Below, in pieces: positions 8,482 through 17,433 of a stretch of DNA of 64,000 bases. Numbering within the stretch: position 1 is the stretch's first letter; each line of letters begins with the position of its first letter. The notes under the pieces were generated by a model. It did not search any database and was not told the DNA's origin. It was given only the letters and a program-made list of their open reading frames with translations. A program made the position numbers and the translations under genes. The stretch is from Mycobacterium sp. (GTDB lineage: Bacteria > Actinomycetota > Actinomycetes > Mycobacteriales > Mycobacteriaceae): assembly GCF_004298145.1 (NCBI RefSeq), contig NZ_SCRH01000053.1, positions 103,367 through 167,366 of the forward strand. Direction: 5' to 3'.

Positions 8482-9260
8482 CCATGCCGAGCACCCTCGA
8501 GCTCGACCGGCCCTGCGACGGTGTCGCGGTGCTGCGGCTGAACCGCCCGCAGCGGCTCAACGCCATCAACGAGGCGATGCAGGCCGAATTGCGCCAAGTA
8601 TTCGGCGATTTGGCCGTCGACGCCGCGGTGCGCGCCGTCGTGCTGACCGGTGCCGGACGCGGGTTCTGCGCCGGCATCGACGTGCGCGACTTCGGGCCCT
8701 CGATGCTCGAGGCCGGCGCGCCTGCGCTGGACCGGATGCGCTTCCAGGAGAGGATGGCCGCCCTCGCCGGGGCGGTGCGCGCCTTGCCGCAGCCCGTCAT
8801 CGCCGCCGTCAACGGGCCCTGTGTCGGGGCTGGACTCGCCCTGTGTCTGGCCGCGGACATCCGAATCTGCTCGGCCGCCGCATCATTCGGCAACGCCGCC
8901 ATCCTGCTGGGGCTCTCGGGTGCCGAGATGGGCATGAGCTATCACCTGCCGCGCATCGTCGGCACCAGCGTGGCCGCCGATTGGATGCTCACCGGCCGCA
9001 CGGTGCCGGCCACCGAAGCCGACCGGCGCGGTCTGGTCAGCGAGGTCGTCGAGCCGGACCGGCTGGCCGACCGCGCGGTGGAGTTGGCCTCGCTGGTCGC
9101 AAGCCATGCCCCGCTCGGTGCGCAACTGACCAAGCGCGCCCTGCAGGTCAACACCGACGCCCCGAGCCTGACGTCGGCGATGGAACTGGAGAACCGCAAC
9201 CAGGTGATCTCCCACGCGACCGACGAGGCGGCGCAGCGCCGCAAGAAGTGGTCTTCATGA
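8478..9260 (+). CDS. Enoyl-CoA hydratase/isomerase (EchA family)
   Basis: This is a crotonase-fold protein of 260 residues. The oxyanion-hole segments are present: GAGRGFCAGIDVRDF, and AVNGPCVGAGLALCLAADIR, followed by a Glu-containing stretch LGLSGAEMGMSYHLPRIVG. The ATG at 8478 overlaps the thiolase stop. The longer upstream frame is Arg/His-rich and is not used. It hydrates or isomerises 2-enoyl-CoA in the beta-oxidation route encoded by this operon. In this superfamily the exact reaction cannot be fixed from motifs alone. Confidence 0.92.
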   Translation: MTMPSTLELDRPCDGVAVLRLNRPQRLNAINEAMQAELRQVFGDLAVDAAVRAVVLTGAGRGFCAGIDVRDFGPSMLEAGAPALDRMRFQERMAALAGAVRALPQPVIAAVNGPCVGAGLALCLAADIRICSAAASFGNAAILLGLSGAEMGMSYHLPRIVGTSVAADWMLTGRTVPATEADRRGLVSEVVEPDRLADRAVELASLVASHAPLGAQLTKRALQVNTDAPSLTSAMELENRNQVISHATDEAAQRRKKWSS

Positions 9261-10414
9261 CCGGAGTGACCGGAGTGGCCGGACCCCTGCGCGGCGTCCG
9301 CATCGTCATGATGGGCGGGCTGGGGCCGGCACCGTTTTGCGGAATACTGTTGGGCGACTTGGGTGCCGAAGTTATCCGCGTCGATGCCCTGACCGGCGTC
9401 GACGGACCGCTCCCGATCGACTACACGGTCCGGCGCAGTCAGCGGTCGCTCGCCGCGGACGTCAAGGATCCCCGTGGCCGGGACCTGGTTCACCGTCTGG
9501 CCGCGGGCGCGGACGCCTTCGTCGACGTGTACCGCCCGGGGGTGGCCGAACGCCTGGGCATCGGGCCGGACGCGCTGACCGAGCGCAATACTCGCCTGGT
9601 CTACGCCCGCATGACCGGCTACGGGCAAGACGGACCACTGGCCGGCCACGCCGGTCATGACATCAACTACCTTGCGCTCACGGGCGCCCTGCACGCCATC
9701 GGCACCGCCGAATCACCGGTACCGCCGCTGAATCTGATCGGCGACTACGGCGGCGGCGGAATGCTTTTGGCGGTCGGCCTGCTCAGCGCGATCCTCGAGG
9801 CCCGCGAGTCCGGTGTGGGTCAGGTGCTCGACGTCGCGATGGTCGACGGAGTGGCGGCGCTGCTGGCACCCTATTTCGGGATGCTCCCGGCGGGTACCTG
9901 GCGCGACCAACGCGAAGCCAATCTCCTCGACGGCGGCGCGCACTTCTACGGCGCATACGCCACCGCCGACGGCGGCCATATCGCCGTCGGCGCCATGGAG
10001 CCGAAGTTCTACGCCGAACTGTGCGATCGCCTTGGCGTCACCGTGCCCCAGGACGATGACGCGCCGGCCGCCTGGGCCGCGCACCGCGCCTCGGTGGCCG
10101 CCCGTTTCGCCGAGAAGCGCCGCGACGAGTGGGAGCGGATCCTCGACACGCCGGGATGCTGTGCAACACCGGTGCTTTCGCTGACCGAAGCACCGCGGCA
10201 TCCGCACCACGTCGCGCGGCGGACATTCGTCGAGCTCGACGGCATCACCCAGCCCGCACCGGCGCCACGCTTCTCCCGAACTCGTCCGGCGACGCCCGCG
10301 TCACCGTCGCTACCGGGCGATCACACGCGCGCAGTGCTACGCGACATGGGACTGGACGCCACCGCCGTCACCGCGCTCGAGGACGCCGGCGTGGTGGCCC
10401 AAAGCAGTTCGTAG
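9257..10414 (+). CDS. CaiB/BaiF family protein, alpha-methylacyl-CoA racemase-like
   Basis: This is a protein of 385 residues beginning MTGVTGVAGPLRGVRIVMMG, with ATGA overlap to the hydratase. It is a family III CoA-transferase fold protein: GDLGAEVIRVD binds the CoA adenine, VYRPGVAERLGIG is conserved, and GHDINYLALTGALHAIG plus GDYGGGG match the His/Asp catalytic surroundings of mycobacterial methylacyl-CoA racemase (MCR). Racemisation of 2-methylacyl-CoA is needed so that branched chains can enter beta-oxidation, which fits the neighbours. A CoA-transferase role is the alternative. Confidence 0.85.
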   Translation: MTGVTGVAGPLRGVRIVMMGGLGPAPFCGILLGDLGAEVIRVDALTGVDGPLPIDYTVRRSQRSLAADVKDPRGRDLVHRLAAGADAFVDVYRPGVAERLGIGPDALTERNTRLVYARMTGYGQDGPLAGHAGHDINYLALTGALHAIGTAESPVPPLNLIGDYGGGGMLLAVGLLSAILEARESGVGQVLDVAMVDGVAALLAPYFGMLPAGTWRDQREANLLDGGAHFYGAYATADGGHIAVGAMEPKFYAELCDRLGVTVPQDDDAPAAWAAHRASVAARFAEKRRDEWERILDTPGCCATPVLSLTEAPRHPHHVARRTFVELDGITQPAPAPRFSRTRPATPASPSLPGDHTRAVLRDMGLDATAVTALEDAGVVAQSSS

Positions 10415-10439
10415 ATAACGACTTTAGAGAGGATAGCGT

Positions 10440-11735
10440 ATGTCGTGGGACTTCTCCACCGACCCGCAGTGGGCGCAACAGCTGGACTGGGTCGAAGACT
10501 TCGTCCGCGAAGAGTGCGAGCCGATCGACCTGATCGTCAAGGAATCCCACGATCTCGGTGACCCGGTGCGTCAGGCGCTGATCCCGCCGCTGCAGGAGAT
10601 CGTGAAACAGCGCGGGCTGTGGGCCACCCACCTCGGTCAGCACCTGGGCGGTCCGGGGTACGGCCAGGTGAAGCTGGCGCTGCTCAACGAGATTCTGGGC
10701 CGCTCGGAGTGCGCGCCGATCGTCTTCGGCTCCCAGGCGCCCGACTCCGGCAACAGCGAAATCCTGGCGCACTACGGCACACCCGAGCTCAAGGCCCGTT
10801 ACCTCGAGCCGCTGCTGGACAACCGCATCATTTCCTGTTTCTCGATGACCGAGCCGCAGGGCGGCGCCGACCCGAAGGTGTTTCGCACCACCGCGGTGCA
10901 AGACGGTGATCACTGGGTCATCAACGGGGAGAAGTGGTTCTCGTCGTTTGCCTCCATGGCGTCGTTCCTCATCGTGATGGCGATGACCGATCCCGAGGCA
11001 GCGCCCTATGAGCGCTACTCCATGTTCGTCGTTCCGGGCGACACCCCCGGCATCAACGTGCTGCGCGACGTGGGACTCGGCTACCAGCCGACGGGCGGTG
11101 GACGCGAGGGTTATGTCCGCTACGAAAACGTCCGCGTGCCGGCGGATCACATGCTGGGCCCGCGCGGTGGGGCGTTCGTGGTCGCCCAGACCCGCCTGGG
11201 CGGCGGTCGCATTCACCACGCGATGCGCACCGTGGGCCTGGTCCGCCGGATCTTCGACATGATCTGCGAACGGGCGGTGTCCCGCCACACCCAGGGCGAG
11301 GTGCTGGCCAACAAGCAACTCGTGCAGGAGATGGTCGCCGACTCGTGGATGGAGGTCGAGGCGTTCCGGCTGCTGACTCTGCAAACCGCTTGGAAGATCG
11401 ACCAATTCAACGACTACAAGGCCGTTCGGGCCGACATCTCGGCGGTGAAGGCGATGATGCAGAAGGTGCTGCACGACGTGTCCTCACGGGCGCTTCAGCT
11501 GCACGGGTCGTTGGGCACCACCCACGAGATGCCCTTCGTGCAATACCTGGTGGAGTCGTTCGTGCTCGGGTTGGCCGACGGTCCCACCGAAGTGCACAAG
11601 GTGACGCTGGCCCGGCTGTTGCTGAAGGACCGTGCGCCCGCGCCCGACCTGTTTCCCTCCGAGCATTTGCTGCGGCTGCGCGCGGCGGCGGAGGCGAAGT
11701 TCGCCGACAAGCTGGCGGGTATCCCGCGCGGCTAG
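10440..11735 (+). CDS. Acyl-CoA dehydrogenase (FadE-type)
   Basis: This is a 431-residue flavoprotein. The FAD/substrate segments CFSMTEPQGGADPKVF and GEKWFSSFAS are recognisable, as is the C-terminal stretch LQLHGSLGTTHEMPF with a family-typical Arg/Gly-rich pocket nearby. The start ATG has AGAGAGGA upstream. It begins 25 bases after the racemase-like gene and is probably the last gene of that operon. It introduces the alpha-beta double bond in acyl-CoA. Its stop overlaps the convergent porin gene by a few bases. Confidence 0.92.
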   Translation: MSWDFSTDPQWAQQLDWVEDFVREECEPIDLIVKESHDLGDPVRQALIPPLQEIVKQRGLWATHLGQHLGGPGYGQVKLALLNEILGRSECAPIVFGSQAPDSGNSEILAHYGTPELKARYLEPLLDNRIISCFSMTEPQGGADPKVFRTTAVQDGDHWVINGEKWFSSFASMASFLIVMAMTDPEAAPYERYSMFVVPGDTPGINVLRDVGLGYQPTGGGREGYVRYENVRVPADHMLGPRGGAFVVAQTRLGGGRIHHAMRTVGLVRRIFDMICERAVSRHTQGEVLANKQLVQEMVADSWMEVEAFRLLTLQTAWKIDQFNDYKAVRADISAVKAMMQKVLHDVSSRALQLHGSLGTTHEMPFVQYLVESFVLGLADGPTEVHKVTLARLLLKDRAPAPDLFPSEHLLRLRAAAEAKFADKLAGIPRG

Positions 11736-12490
11736 ACCGATTTCGTGACGCCGACGTAGGACAGCACCACGTCGGACAGGTCGGTCACCCGGGTCAGCAC
11801 CGCGTAGGAGCGGATGAACGACTGGCCCACGCATCCGTCGATCTTGACGTGGAAGTTGCTGATCATCACCCAGGGGTTGGCACCCTTGAACTGCTTCTTG
11901 ATCACCGGCACCACGATCACCAGGCCGGGCTTGAGTCCCACGCTCATCACGCCGTTGATGGGCGTCGAAACGAACGGCAGCAGGGCCGGCAGCGTGCCGG
12001 TGGTGTCGAACGTCGGGGTGACACCCGGGATGACGCCGACGCCACCCTCCATGATCACGCCGTTGGAGGTGCTCATATCGATCCCGCAGCCGATCTGGTA
12101 GCCGACTTCCAGGACGCCGCGGGGCTCTTCGGATCCGCTGAGTGACCCGACGTAGATGCCGCTGGATATGTATTCGCGCGACGAGATCGCGGTGGTCAAC
12201 GGTGCCACCGGAACCTGCATCTCGTCCCGTGCGCCCAGCCCCAGAGTCCAGCCGTCAGGGGTGTTGATTGTCACGGGGGGATTCGAGGGCACCGCGCCCC
12301 CGCCCGGGGCCGCCGCATCGGGAGGCGCGGGACCCAACTGGGGTTCGGAATCGGCCGAGGGCGCCATGATCACCGACGTGGCGAGGCAAACGGCGATAGC
12401 CACGGCACGACGAACGACGACGGCTACCGGCCTCACGGCCAAAACGGTACGCAGGATCCGGTTCGGCGCGTGAAATTTGCTGGCCGGCAA
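11732..12490 (-). CDS. MspA-family outer-membrane porin
   Basis: This is a protein of up to 252 residues. A basic then hydrophobic stretch (VVRRAVAIAVCLATSVIM) is followed by a short Pro-rich region, then the MspA core: TPDGWTLGLGARDEMQV, YISSGIYVGSL, LEVGYQIGCGIDMSTSNG, PGVTPTF, LKPGLVIVVPVIKK and a C-terminal HVKIDGCVGQSFIRSY. MspA-type proteins are secreted and form water-filled channels in the mycobacterial outer membrane. The start is uncertain: the ATG at 12490 gives a long leader, and a downstream GTG may be used. It is convergent with the acyl-CoA dehydrogenase. Confidence 0.88.
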   Translation of the reverse strand: MPASKFHAPNRILRTVLAVRPVAVVVRRAVAIAVCLATSVIMAPSADSEPQLGPAPPDAAAPGGGAVPSNPPVTINTPDGWTLGLGARDEMQVPVAPLTTAISSREYISSGIYVGSLSGSEEPRGVLEVGYQIGCGIDMSTSNGVIMEGGVGVIPGVTPTFDTTGTLPALLPFVSTPINGVMSVGLKPGLVIVVPVIKKQFKGANPWVMISNFHVKIDGCVGQSFIRSYAVLTRVTDLSDVVLSYVGVTKSV

Positions 12491-12589
12491 ACCAAATTTG
12501 TTGTTCGTTCGTGACTGTTGTGCAATGTAGAATCGGCATTAGCGTTTCGACAATCTCCAGTATTCGCCTGAATTGCGGAGAGGGTGGCG

Positions 12590-12835
12590 ATGATATTTCG
12601 CAGGTGCGCTCGCCTACTGGTCGCGGGTTCGACGATCCTTGCAGCTTTGACCGGCGGCACCGGCACAGCGCTCGCGTCTCCGGATCCTGGCCAGCAGCCC
12701 GACATCCCGACGATCGACGAATGGCAGATACAGTTCCCAGCAACGTTGACGAATCCGCTCGATGAGAGCCGCCTAACAGACGACTGGGGTGGTGTCGGTA
12801 TGTGGTGCGAAAATCTCCACGCCAATTGCAGCTGA
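12590..12835 (+). CDS. Small secreted protein of unknown function
   Basis: This encodes 81 residues with a clear signal peptide (MIFRRCARLLVAGSTILAAL, with cleavage near TALASP) and a short mature part containing DEWQIQFPATLTNPLDES and two Cys near the end (MWCENLHANCS). GGAGAG seven bases before the ATG supports this start; a GTG two codons earlier is too close to it. It is divergent from the porin gene. I recognise no family. Confidence 0.7.
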   Translation: MIFRRCARLLVAGSTILAALTGGTGTALASPDPGQQPDIPTIDEWQIQFPATLTNPLDESRLTDDWGGVGMWCENLHANCS

Positions 12836-12847
12836 CCACCTACGCCG

Positions 12848-13813
12848 TTAATCCAGCCGTGACCGTGTCCGATCCAGCAATCTCGGCAAAGCGGCTGCCA
12901 TGGCCTCCAATTCGGCTCGCGGCGAATTCCTCCGGCGGTTGTGCTTGACGATCAGCGACCACGTCGCCACCGATTTGAAGCACGCCAGCGCGGTGAACCA
13001 GGCCAAATCGGTGACCTCGCAACCCAACTCGCGCCGGTAGACCTCGGTGAGTTCGGCGGTCGGCGGCGCCATCACCTCCGGCTCCGGGACCCTCCGGTAG
13101 GTTTCCGGGTCGCAGTTGATCAGGAACCAGCCGGCATCGATGCGCGGATCGCCGATCGACCAGATCTCCCAATCGATGATCGCGTTGACGTGCGACCCGG
13201 TGGCGAGCAGGTTACCCAACCGGAAGTCACCGTGCACCACGCGGGGCGCCATCGCGCCTGGCGCGCAATCCAATAGGGCGTCGCGCACCGCCGGCCAGCC
13301 GGGCGCCAGCGCCGGATCGACGGTGCGCAGGGTGTCGGACCACCGGTGAACTTCGGCGACCGGATCGACGACCGGCTCACAGCCCAGCCCGAGGTCGGCT
13401 GGTGAGAGGCGGTGCAGCGCGGCCATGGCGCGGCACGCGTTCCGGTACCGGTCGGGCAGCCAGTGGGTCGGCGGGCACCCGTCGAATAAGGGCTCGACAC
13501 AGTCGCCGTCGACGTGCGACATGACATACAGCGGGGGCGTGCCCGGCGGATTCCCCGGGTCCTCCGCGAGCACATCGGGAACCGGAACGCTGGTCGCGGC
13601 AAGCGCCTTGAGGATGCGGGCCTGGCGCAGCACGTCGCGATGTGCGACCGGTTCGACACCCGGTGGAGCGACCTTGATCACCACGCGCCGGCCATCCAGG
13701 ACGCCCGCGAACGTCAGGCTGGAGGCGCCCCCGGACACCGCGGCGACGGCGGTGACGCCCGCGCCGGCGAGGCGGTTGCGCAGCTCGCTCAGATCGAGCT
13801 CGGCTCGGCTCAT
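12848..13813 (-). CDS. Aminoglycoside-phosphotransferase-fold (APH) family kinase
   Basis: This is a protein of 321 residues. The kinase-like core has the nucleotide Lys in RRVVIKVAPPG, the catalytic loop VVHGDFRLGNLL (HGDxxxxN) and the metal-binding IDWEIWSIGDPRIDAGW. Proteins of this group sit next to acyl-CoA dehydrogenases and SDRs in mycobacteria, and some phosphorylate hydroxyacyl-CoAs. Here an SDR gene ends five bases upstream, so the two are probably co-transcribed. Antibiotic resistance is possible by name but not implied by the context. Confidence 0.85.
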   Translation of the reverse strand: MSRAELDLSELRNRLAGAGVTAVAAVSGGASSLTFAGVLDGRRVVIKVAPPGVEPVAHRDVLRQARILKALAATSVPVPDVLAEDPGNPPGTPPLYVMSHVDGDCVEPLFDGCPPTHWLPDRYRNACRAMAALHRLSPADLGLGCEPVVDPVAEVHRWSDTLRTVDPALAPGWPAVRDALLDCAPGAMAPRVVHGDFRLGNLLATGSHVNAIIDWEIWSIGDPRIDAGWFLINCDPETYRRVPEPEVMAPPTAELTEVYRRELGCEVTDLAWFTALACFKSVATWSLIVKHNRRRNSPRAELEAMAAALPRLLDRTRSRLD

Positions 13814-13817
13814 CCAG

Positions 13818-14615
13818 TCAGCCCGCCGGCGCGGTCCAGCCGACTTCGGCGAGGAAGGGCTGGGTGTGCGCGATGCGCCCGGTCAGGGTCTTCGGATCAC
13901 CCGTGCACAACCGGAACGCCGTTTCGGTGATCAGTGCGATGTCTTCGGTGTCGGTCTTGGCCAAATCGAGGGTGCCGGCGCCGGGTGTGGCCACGGGATT
14001 GGACGGAGCGGCCGCGTTCACCGCGATCCCGTCGTCGTACAGTTCGGCCGCAAGGCTTTTCGTCAACCGATTGAGCGCGGCTTTGGCCGTCCCGTAGATG
14101 CCGAAGCCCGCGGTCCGGTCGAACTCGGAGAAGGGCGGCCCGGGCGGCAGGTCGCCGCCCACCGAGGTGAGGTTCAGGATCCAGCCGCGCCCGCGCTCGC
14201 GCATCGCGGGGATCGCCAACTGGCACAGGTGCAGCGGGCCGAGGACGTGCATCTCCATCATCAGGCGGGCCCGCCGTTCGGGAAACCCGTCCAGGGGCCG
14301 CAGGAAGGTCACGGCGGCGTTGTTCACCAGGATGTCCGGTGCGCCGACGGCGCCGGCCACCTCGGCGAAAAGCCGTTCCCTGTCTTCGGATTGGGACAGA
14401 TCCGCTTGGACCGCAATGGCTTTCCCGCCGGCGGCCACGATCTCCTCGCGCGTCTGGCGCAGCGACCCATGGTATTTGGGGTCGGGGTCCATCGTGCGGG
14501 CGGTCAGCGCCACGGTGGCTCCGCGTTCGGCGAGCCGCGCGGCGATTGCCTTGCCCAGGCCCCGGCTGCTTCCGGTGACGAGAGCCACCATCCCGTCGCA
14601 CCGTGCAGCGCTCAT
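13818..14615 (-). CDS. Short-chain dehydrogenase/reductase
   Basis: This is a protein of 265 residues with the SDR cofactor motif TGSSRGLGKAIA, the NNAA motif (ILVNNAAVT), a Ser in LNLTSVGG and the catalytic YGTAKAALNRL (YxxxK). AGGAGG lies six bases before the ATG. It is the upstream partner of the phosphotransferase-like gene. The substrate is unknown. Confidence 0.9.
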   Translation of the reverse strand: MSAARCDGMVALVTGSSRGLGKAIAARLAERGATVALTARTMDPDPKYHGSLRQTREEIVAAGGKAIAVQADLSQSEDRERLFAEVAGAVGAPDILVNNAAVTFLRPLDGFPERRARLMMEMHVLGPLHLCQLAIPAMRERGRGWILNLTSVGGDLPPGPPFSEFDRTAGFGIYGTAKAALNRLTKSLAAELYDDGIAVNAAAPSNPVATPGAGTLDLAKTDTEDIALITETAFRLCTGDPKTLTGRIAHTQPFLAEVGWTAPAG

Positions 14616-14676
14616 CGTCGACCTCCTCCGGAGCCGCCCACCGCTGGAAACGGCTTCTCCGTATCAGAGAATGCCA

Positions 14677-15117
14677 TTATCGCCGGTCGAGGGGAAGCCT
14701 CATCCGGCGTAGCGCGTCGATCGAGAGGCTGCCCCCGCCGGTGAAGACGAGCAGGAAGAACGCGAAGCAGAACAGGATCGACAGCGCTCCGCCGTTGCCC
14801 GACGGTGGATCGGCGACCGGCCACAGCGCCTGGGGTTGATGCATCCAGAAGTAGGCGACCGCCATCTGCCCCGAGGCGATGAACGCGGCGGCGCGGGTGA
14901 ACAATCCGACCGCGATGAGCAGGCCCGCGACGATCTCGAACAATCCGGCATACCAACCGGGCCACGATCCGAACTCGACGAAAACCGGCGAGGGGACCGG
15001 CCAACCGAAAAGGCTCCTCGACCCGTACGCGGCGAACAGCAAACCATAGACCAGGCGAAACACGCTCAACACGGCGGGAGCGTGCCGGGCCAGGCGGCGG
15101 TCGAGCTCCTTCGTCAC
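14677..15117 (-). CDS. DoxX-family membrane protein
   Basis: This is a protein of 146 residues with four hydrophobic segments and DoxX-type features (VLSVFRLVYGLLFAAYGSRSLFG, FEIVAGLLIAVGLFTRAAAFIASG). The GTG at 15117 is favoured because it overlaps the TGA of the upstream hydrolase (GTGA), which indicates translational coupling. DoxX proteins are inner-membrane proteins linked to quinone or redox homeostasis. The specific role here is unknown. Confidence 0.82.
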   Translation of the reverse strand: MTKELDRRLARHAPAVLSVFRLVYGLLFAAYGSRSLFGWPVPSPVFVEFGSWPGWYAGLFEIVAGLLIAVGLFTRAAAFIASGQMAVAYFWMHQPQALWPVADPPSGNGGALSILFCFAFFLLVFTGGGSLSIDALRRMRLPLDRR

Positions 15118-16034
15118 GTTCGACACGTTACGGTCGCGGTCCAGTCGAGCAGTCGCCGCCACAGGCGGTGCCGGCTCGACGCCATGTTGTGGCAGTGCGC
15201 GCTGTCGGCCACAACCACGGTGGTGATGTCGGGGCTACTCCGGTACAGGCCCGCCTCGGCGCGGGGATCCGGTGAGACGTCGACGATGCCGAAGCCGACG
15301 AGCACCGGGACGTCGATCCGCGCCGCGTGCTCGGCCACCACGCCGGGGATCATCGCCGTGCCGAACACGCGCGGCACGACCGACTTGGCGGTGACGGAGT
15401 CGGCCGCGACGACGTCGGCGGGAACGTCGGCAAGGTGAAACCAGCTCTGCAGGTGCTCGCGGGGGCCCTCGAAATACGGCTCCGGAAGCGCGGAAAGGAT
15501 CTCCCCGGCGAGCTCGGCGCGGCCTTGCGGGGTCGCGGCGCGCGCGAGGAACGCCGCGTCCAGGTTCAACGGCGCGACGTGTTGATGGGTGCACCCGAGA
15601 ATCGCCATGCCGGCGTAACCACCGAACAGCGCTTGCTGGGTGATGGCGAGGTATCCGCCCAGCGAATGCGCCACGGCCACCGGCGGCGCGTGGATGCCGA
15701 TGGTGTCCGGCAGCCCGGCGACGGCGCGGGCCAGCGCGGCGCCGATGTCGGTGAAATCGAAATCACGAGCCGGTTGCGAGCTTTCGCCGGTGCCCAAGGG
15801 ATCGATCGTCACGACGGCGTAGCCGTCCTCGGTGGCGAAGTCGGCGAAGCTGTACCCGTCGTGGCCGGCAATGTTGAGGTCCCAGTACTCGCGGCTGTAG
15901 GTGCCGCCCGGCAAGCAGACGAGCACGGCGGCCGCAGCGCTGGTGCGCGCGGGGTAATACGTCGCCGCCAGCGATGCCCGCTCACCGACCACGTCGCTGA
16001 CGTCGAGGCGCAACACGTGAGCGGGAAAGGCCAT
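15114..16034 (-). CDS. Alpha/beta hydrolase
   Basis: This is a protein of 306 residues. The oxyanion region LVCLPGGTYSREYW, the nucleophile elbow VAHSLGGYLAI and a C-terminal Asp/His region (GFGIVDVSPDPRAE, VADSAHCHNMASS) fit the fold. The ATG at 16034 has AAGGAG nine bases upstream. It is coupled to the DoxX gene by a 4-base overlap. It is divergent from mmr. Confidence 0.85.
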   Translation of the reverse strand: MAFPAHVLRLDVSDVVGERASLAATYYPARTSAAAAVLVCLPGGTYSREYWDLNIAGHDGYSFADFATEDGYAVVTIDPLGTGESSQPARDFDFTDIGAALARAVAGLPDTIGIHAPPVAVAHSLGGYLAITQQALFGGYAGMAILGCTHQHVAPLNLDAAFLARAATPQGRAELAGEILSALPEPYFEGPREHLQSWFHLADVPADVVAADSVTAKSVVPRVFGTAMIPGVVAEHAARIDVPVLVGFGIVDVSPDPRAEAGLYRSSPDITTVVVADSAHCHNMASSRHRLWRRLLDWTATVTCRT

Positions 16035-16119
16035 CGCACACAACTCCTTTCCGACTCGCCGCCGCACCAGGGTGATCAGTCTGTCAGGTCCGGCTCGCCC
16101 GCGGCTAGCGTTGTCGGGC

Positions 16120-16446
16120 ATGTTGACCTACCTGTATCTGCTCGGCGCGATCTTCGCGGAGGTGGTGGCGACCAGCCTGCTCAGGAGCACCGAGGGTTTC
16201 TCCCGACTGTGGCCGACCGTGGTTTGCCTGATCGGTTACGCCATCTCCTTCGCGCTGCTGGCGGTGTCGATTTCGCGCGGTATGCAGACCGAAGTCGCCT
16301 ACGCGCTGTGGTCGGCCATCGGTACGGCCCTCATCGTGTTGATCGCCGTGTTGTTCCTGGGTTCGTCGATATCGCTGACCAAGGTCGTCGGCGTCGGTCT
16401 GATCATCGCCGGTGTGGTCACGCTGAACTTGACTGGCGCCCATTGA
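16120..16446 (+). CDS. mmr: Small multidrug resistance efflux protein Mmr (EmrE type)
   Basis: This is a protein of 108 residues with four transmembrane helices. The membrane-embedded Glu in LLGAIFAEVVATS and the helix-4 text KVVGVGLIIAGVVTLNL match M. tuberculosis Mmr closely. It exports lipophilic cations using the proton gradient. The TetR-type regulator that I recall next to mmr in M. tuberculosis (Rv3066) is not seen here. Confidence 0.95.
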   Translation: MLTYLYLLGAIFAEVVATSLLRSTEGFSRLWPTVVCLIGYAISFALLAVSISRGMQTEVAYALWSAIGTALIVLIAVLFLGSSISLTKVVGVGLIIAGVVTLNLTGAH

Positions 16447-16748
16447 GCGCCGTAGCCGGAGACCCCACGACCCGTGGTAGGAAGCGTCGATGAAATGATG
16501 AATCAGTCGGCCAACGATCACGGAACCGGTCCCTACGCCGCGGTCAGTGCGTTCGTCGGCAACCGGCCGGGGTCAATGTGGCCTCCACCGGGCCGGTGAT
16601 CACCCCTCCCGCCGACCACGAGAAGCACGACGACTTGGCCTGGCTGAAGGTGACGCCGGCGTTGCGCTGGCGATGGCCGTCCGCTCTGGTTCGCCGTGAG
16701 CCGAAATCGCAAGCACCGCAAGGCCCATCGAGAAGTGAGGTTTGCCGA
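16447..16748. other. Intergenic region downstream of mmr
   Basis: About 300 bases without a convincing gene. A 34-codon open frame from 16495 and a longer frame running into the next gene have no recognisable content. This is where synteny with the mmr-pgmA region of M. tuberculosis breaks. Confidence 0.4.
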
Positions 16749-16934
16749 ATGAGTACGGACAAGATCAATCGCGGCATCCTGCTCGCCATGGTGCTGATCG
16801 GTGGGATCGCCTATGGCTTGCTGTACAGCCACGCGTCCATCATCTTCAAAGTGCTCGTGCCGCTAGCGCTGCTCGTCCTGTTGGGGCTGGTCATCCGCGA
16901 CGTGATCAAGGGCCGGGACTCCGGAAAGCGCTGA
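16749..16934 (+). CDS. Small two-helix membrane protein
   Basis: This encodes 61 residues with two hydrophobic helices (ILLAMVLIGGIAYGLLYS and KVLVPLALLVLLGLVI) and a charged C-terminus. A GAGG precedes the ATG. The open frame extends further upstream, but that part is not protein-like. Function unknown. Confidence 0.6.
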   Translation: MSTDKINRGILLAMVLIGGIAYGLLYSHASIIFKVLVPLALLVLLGLVIRDVIKGRDSGKR

Positions 16935-17007
16935 GCCTCGACGCAATGATTGCGGTAGCGTTCTCCCAGAGTTTTCGTGAGTCCGACGCCCGAGCAAGGA
17001 CTGGAGA

Positions 17008-17433
17008 ATGAGTTCAAGTTTATATGGCCTTCTGACCGTAATTTTTCTCGCGCTGGTGCTGGTGTTCGCCTCCGTTGCTGCCGTATTCGTAAAACGGCTG
17101 GGCGATCGAGAGACCACTCCGATAGGCGAGGAAATCCGGAGTGCCAAAGTGGTTGTCGCCAAAGTACGTAAACGCCAACCGATGTCGGAAGACGAATTCT
17201 CTTATGCGAAGCGCATATTGACGGACCGTAGCTCGCCGATGGCGTTCTGCATCCCCGGCGCTTTGTTCTCGGTGGGCTGCTTCTATGTGTTCGGCAGCCT
17301 TTACCACTTGCACGGAGCCACACCTTCCGAGCGGACATTTCTCGGGGTATTTCCCATGCTGGCCTCCCTGAACTTCACGACACAGCTGCTCCGCCACGCA
17401 CGGCTGAAACGGCGCCTGCAGAATTCCGGGTGA
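17008..17433 (+). CDS. Hypothetical membrane protein
   Basis: This encodes 141 residues with an N-terminal membrane helix (LYGLLTVIFLALVLVFASVA), a charged cytoplasmic segment, and one or two further hydrophobic segments around FCIPGALFSVGCFYVFGSLY. A GGAGA lies directly before the ATG. Codon use looks less biased to G/C at third positions than in its neighbours. I recognise no family. Confidence 0.6.
   Translation: MSSSLYGLLTVIFLALVLVFASVAAVFVKRLGDRETTPIGEEIRSAKVVVAKVRKRQPMSEDEFSYAKRILTDRSSPMAFCIPGALFSVGCFYVFGSLYHLHGATPSERTFLGVFPMLASLNFTTQLLRHARLKRRLQNSG

Noticed and set aside
12848..13813. Aminoglycoside resistance gene
   Set aside because: The APH fold is clear, but the SDR neighbour and known mycobacterial relatives point to acyl-CoA-linked metabolism rather than resistance.
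16578..16748. Upstream extension of the small two-helix membrane protein
   Set aside because: The added N-terminal text has no known features, and a ribosome site lies before ATG 16749.
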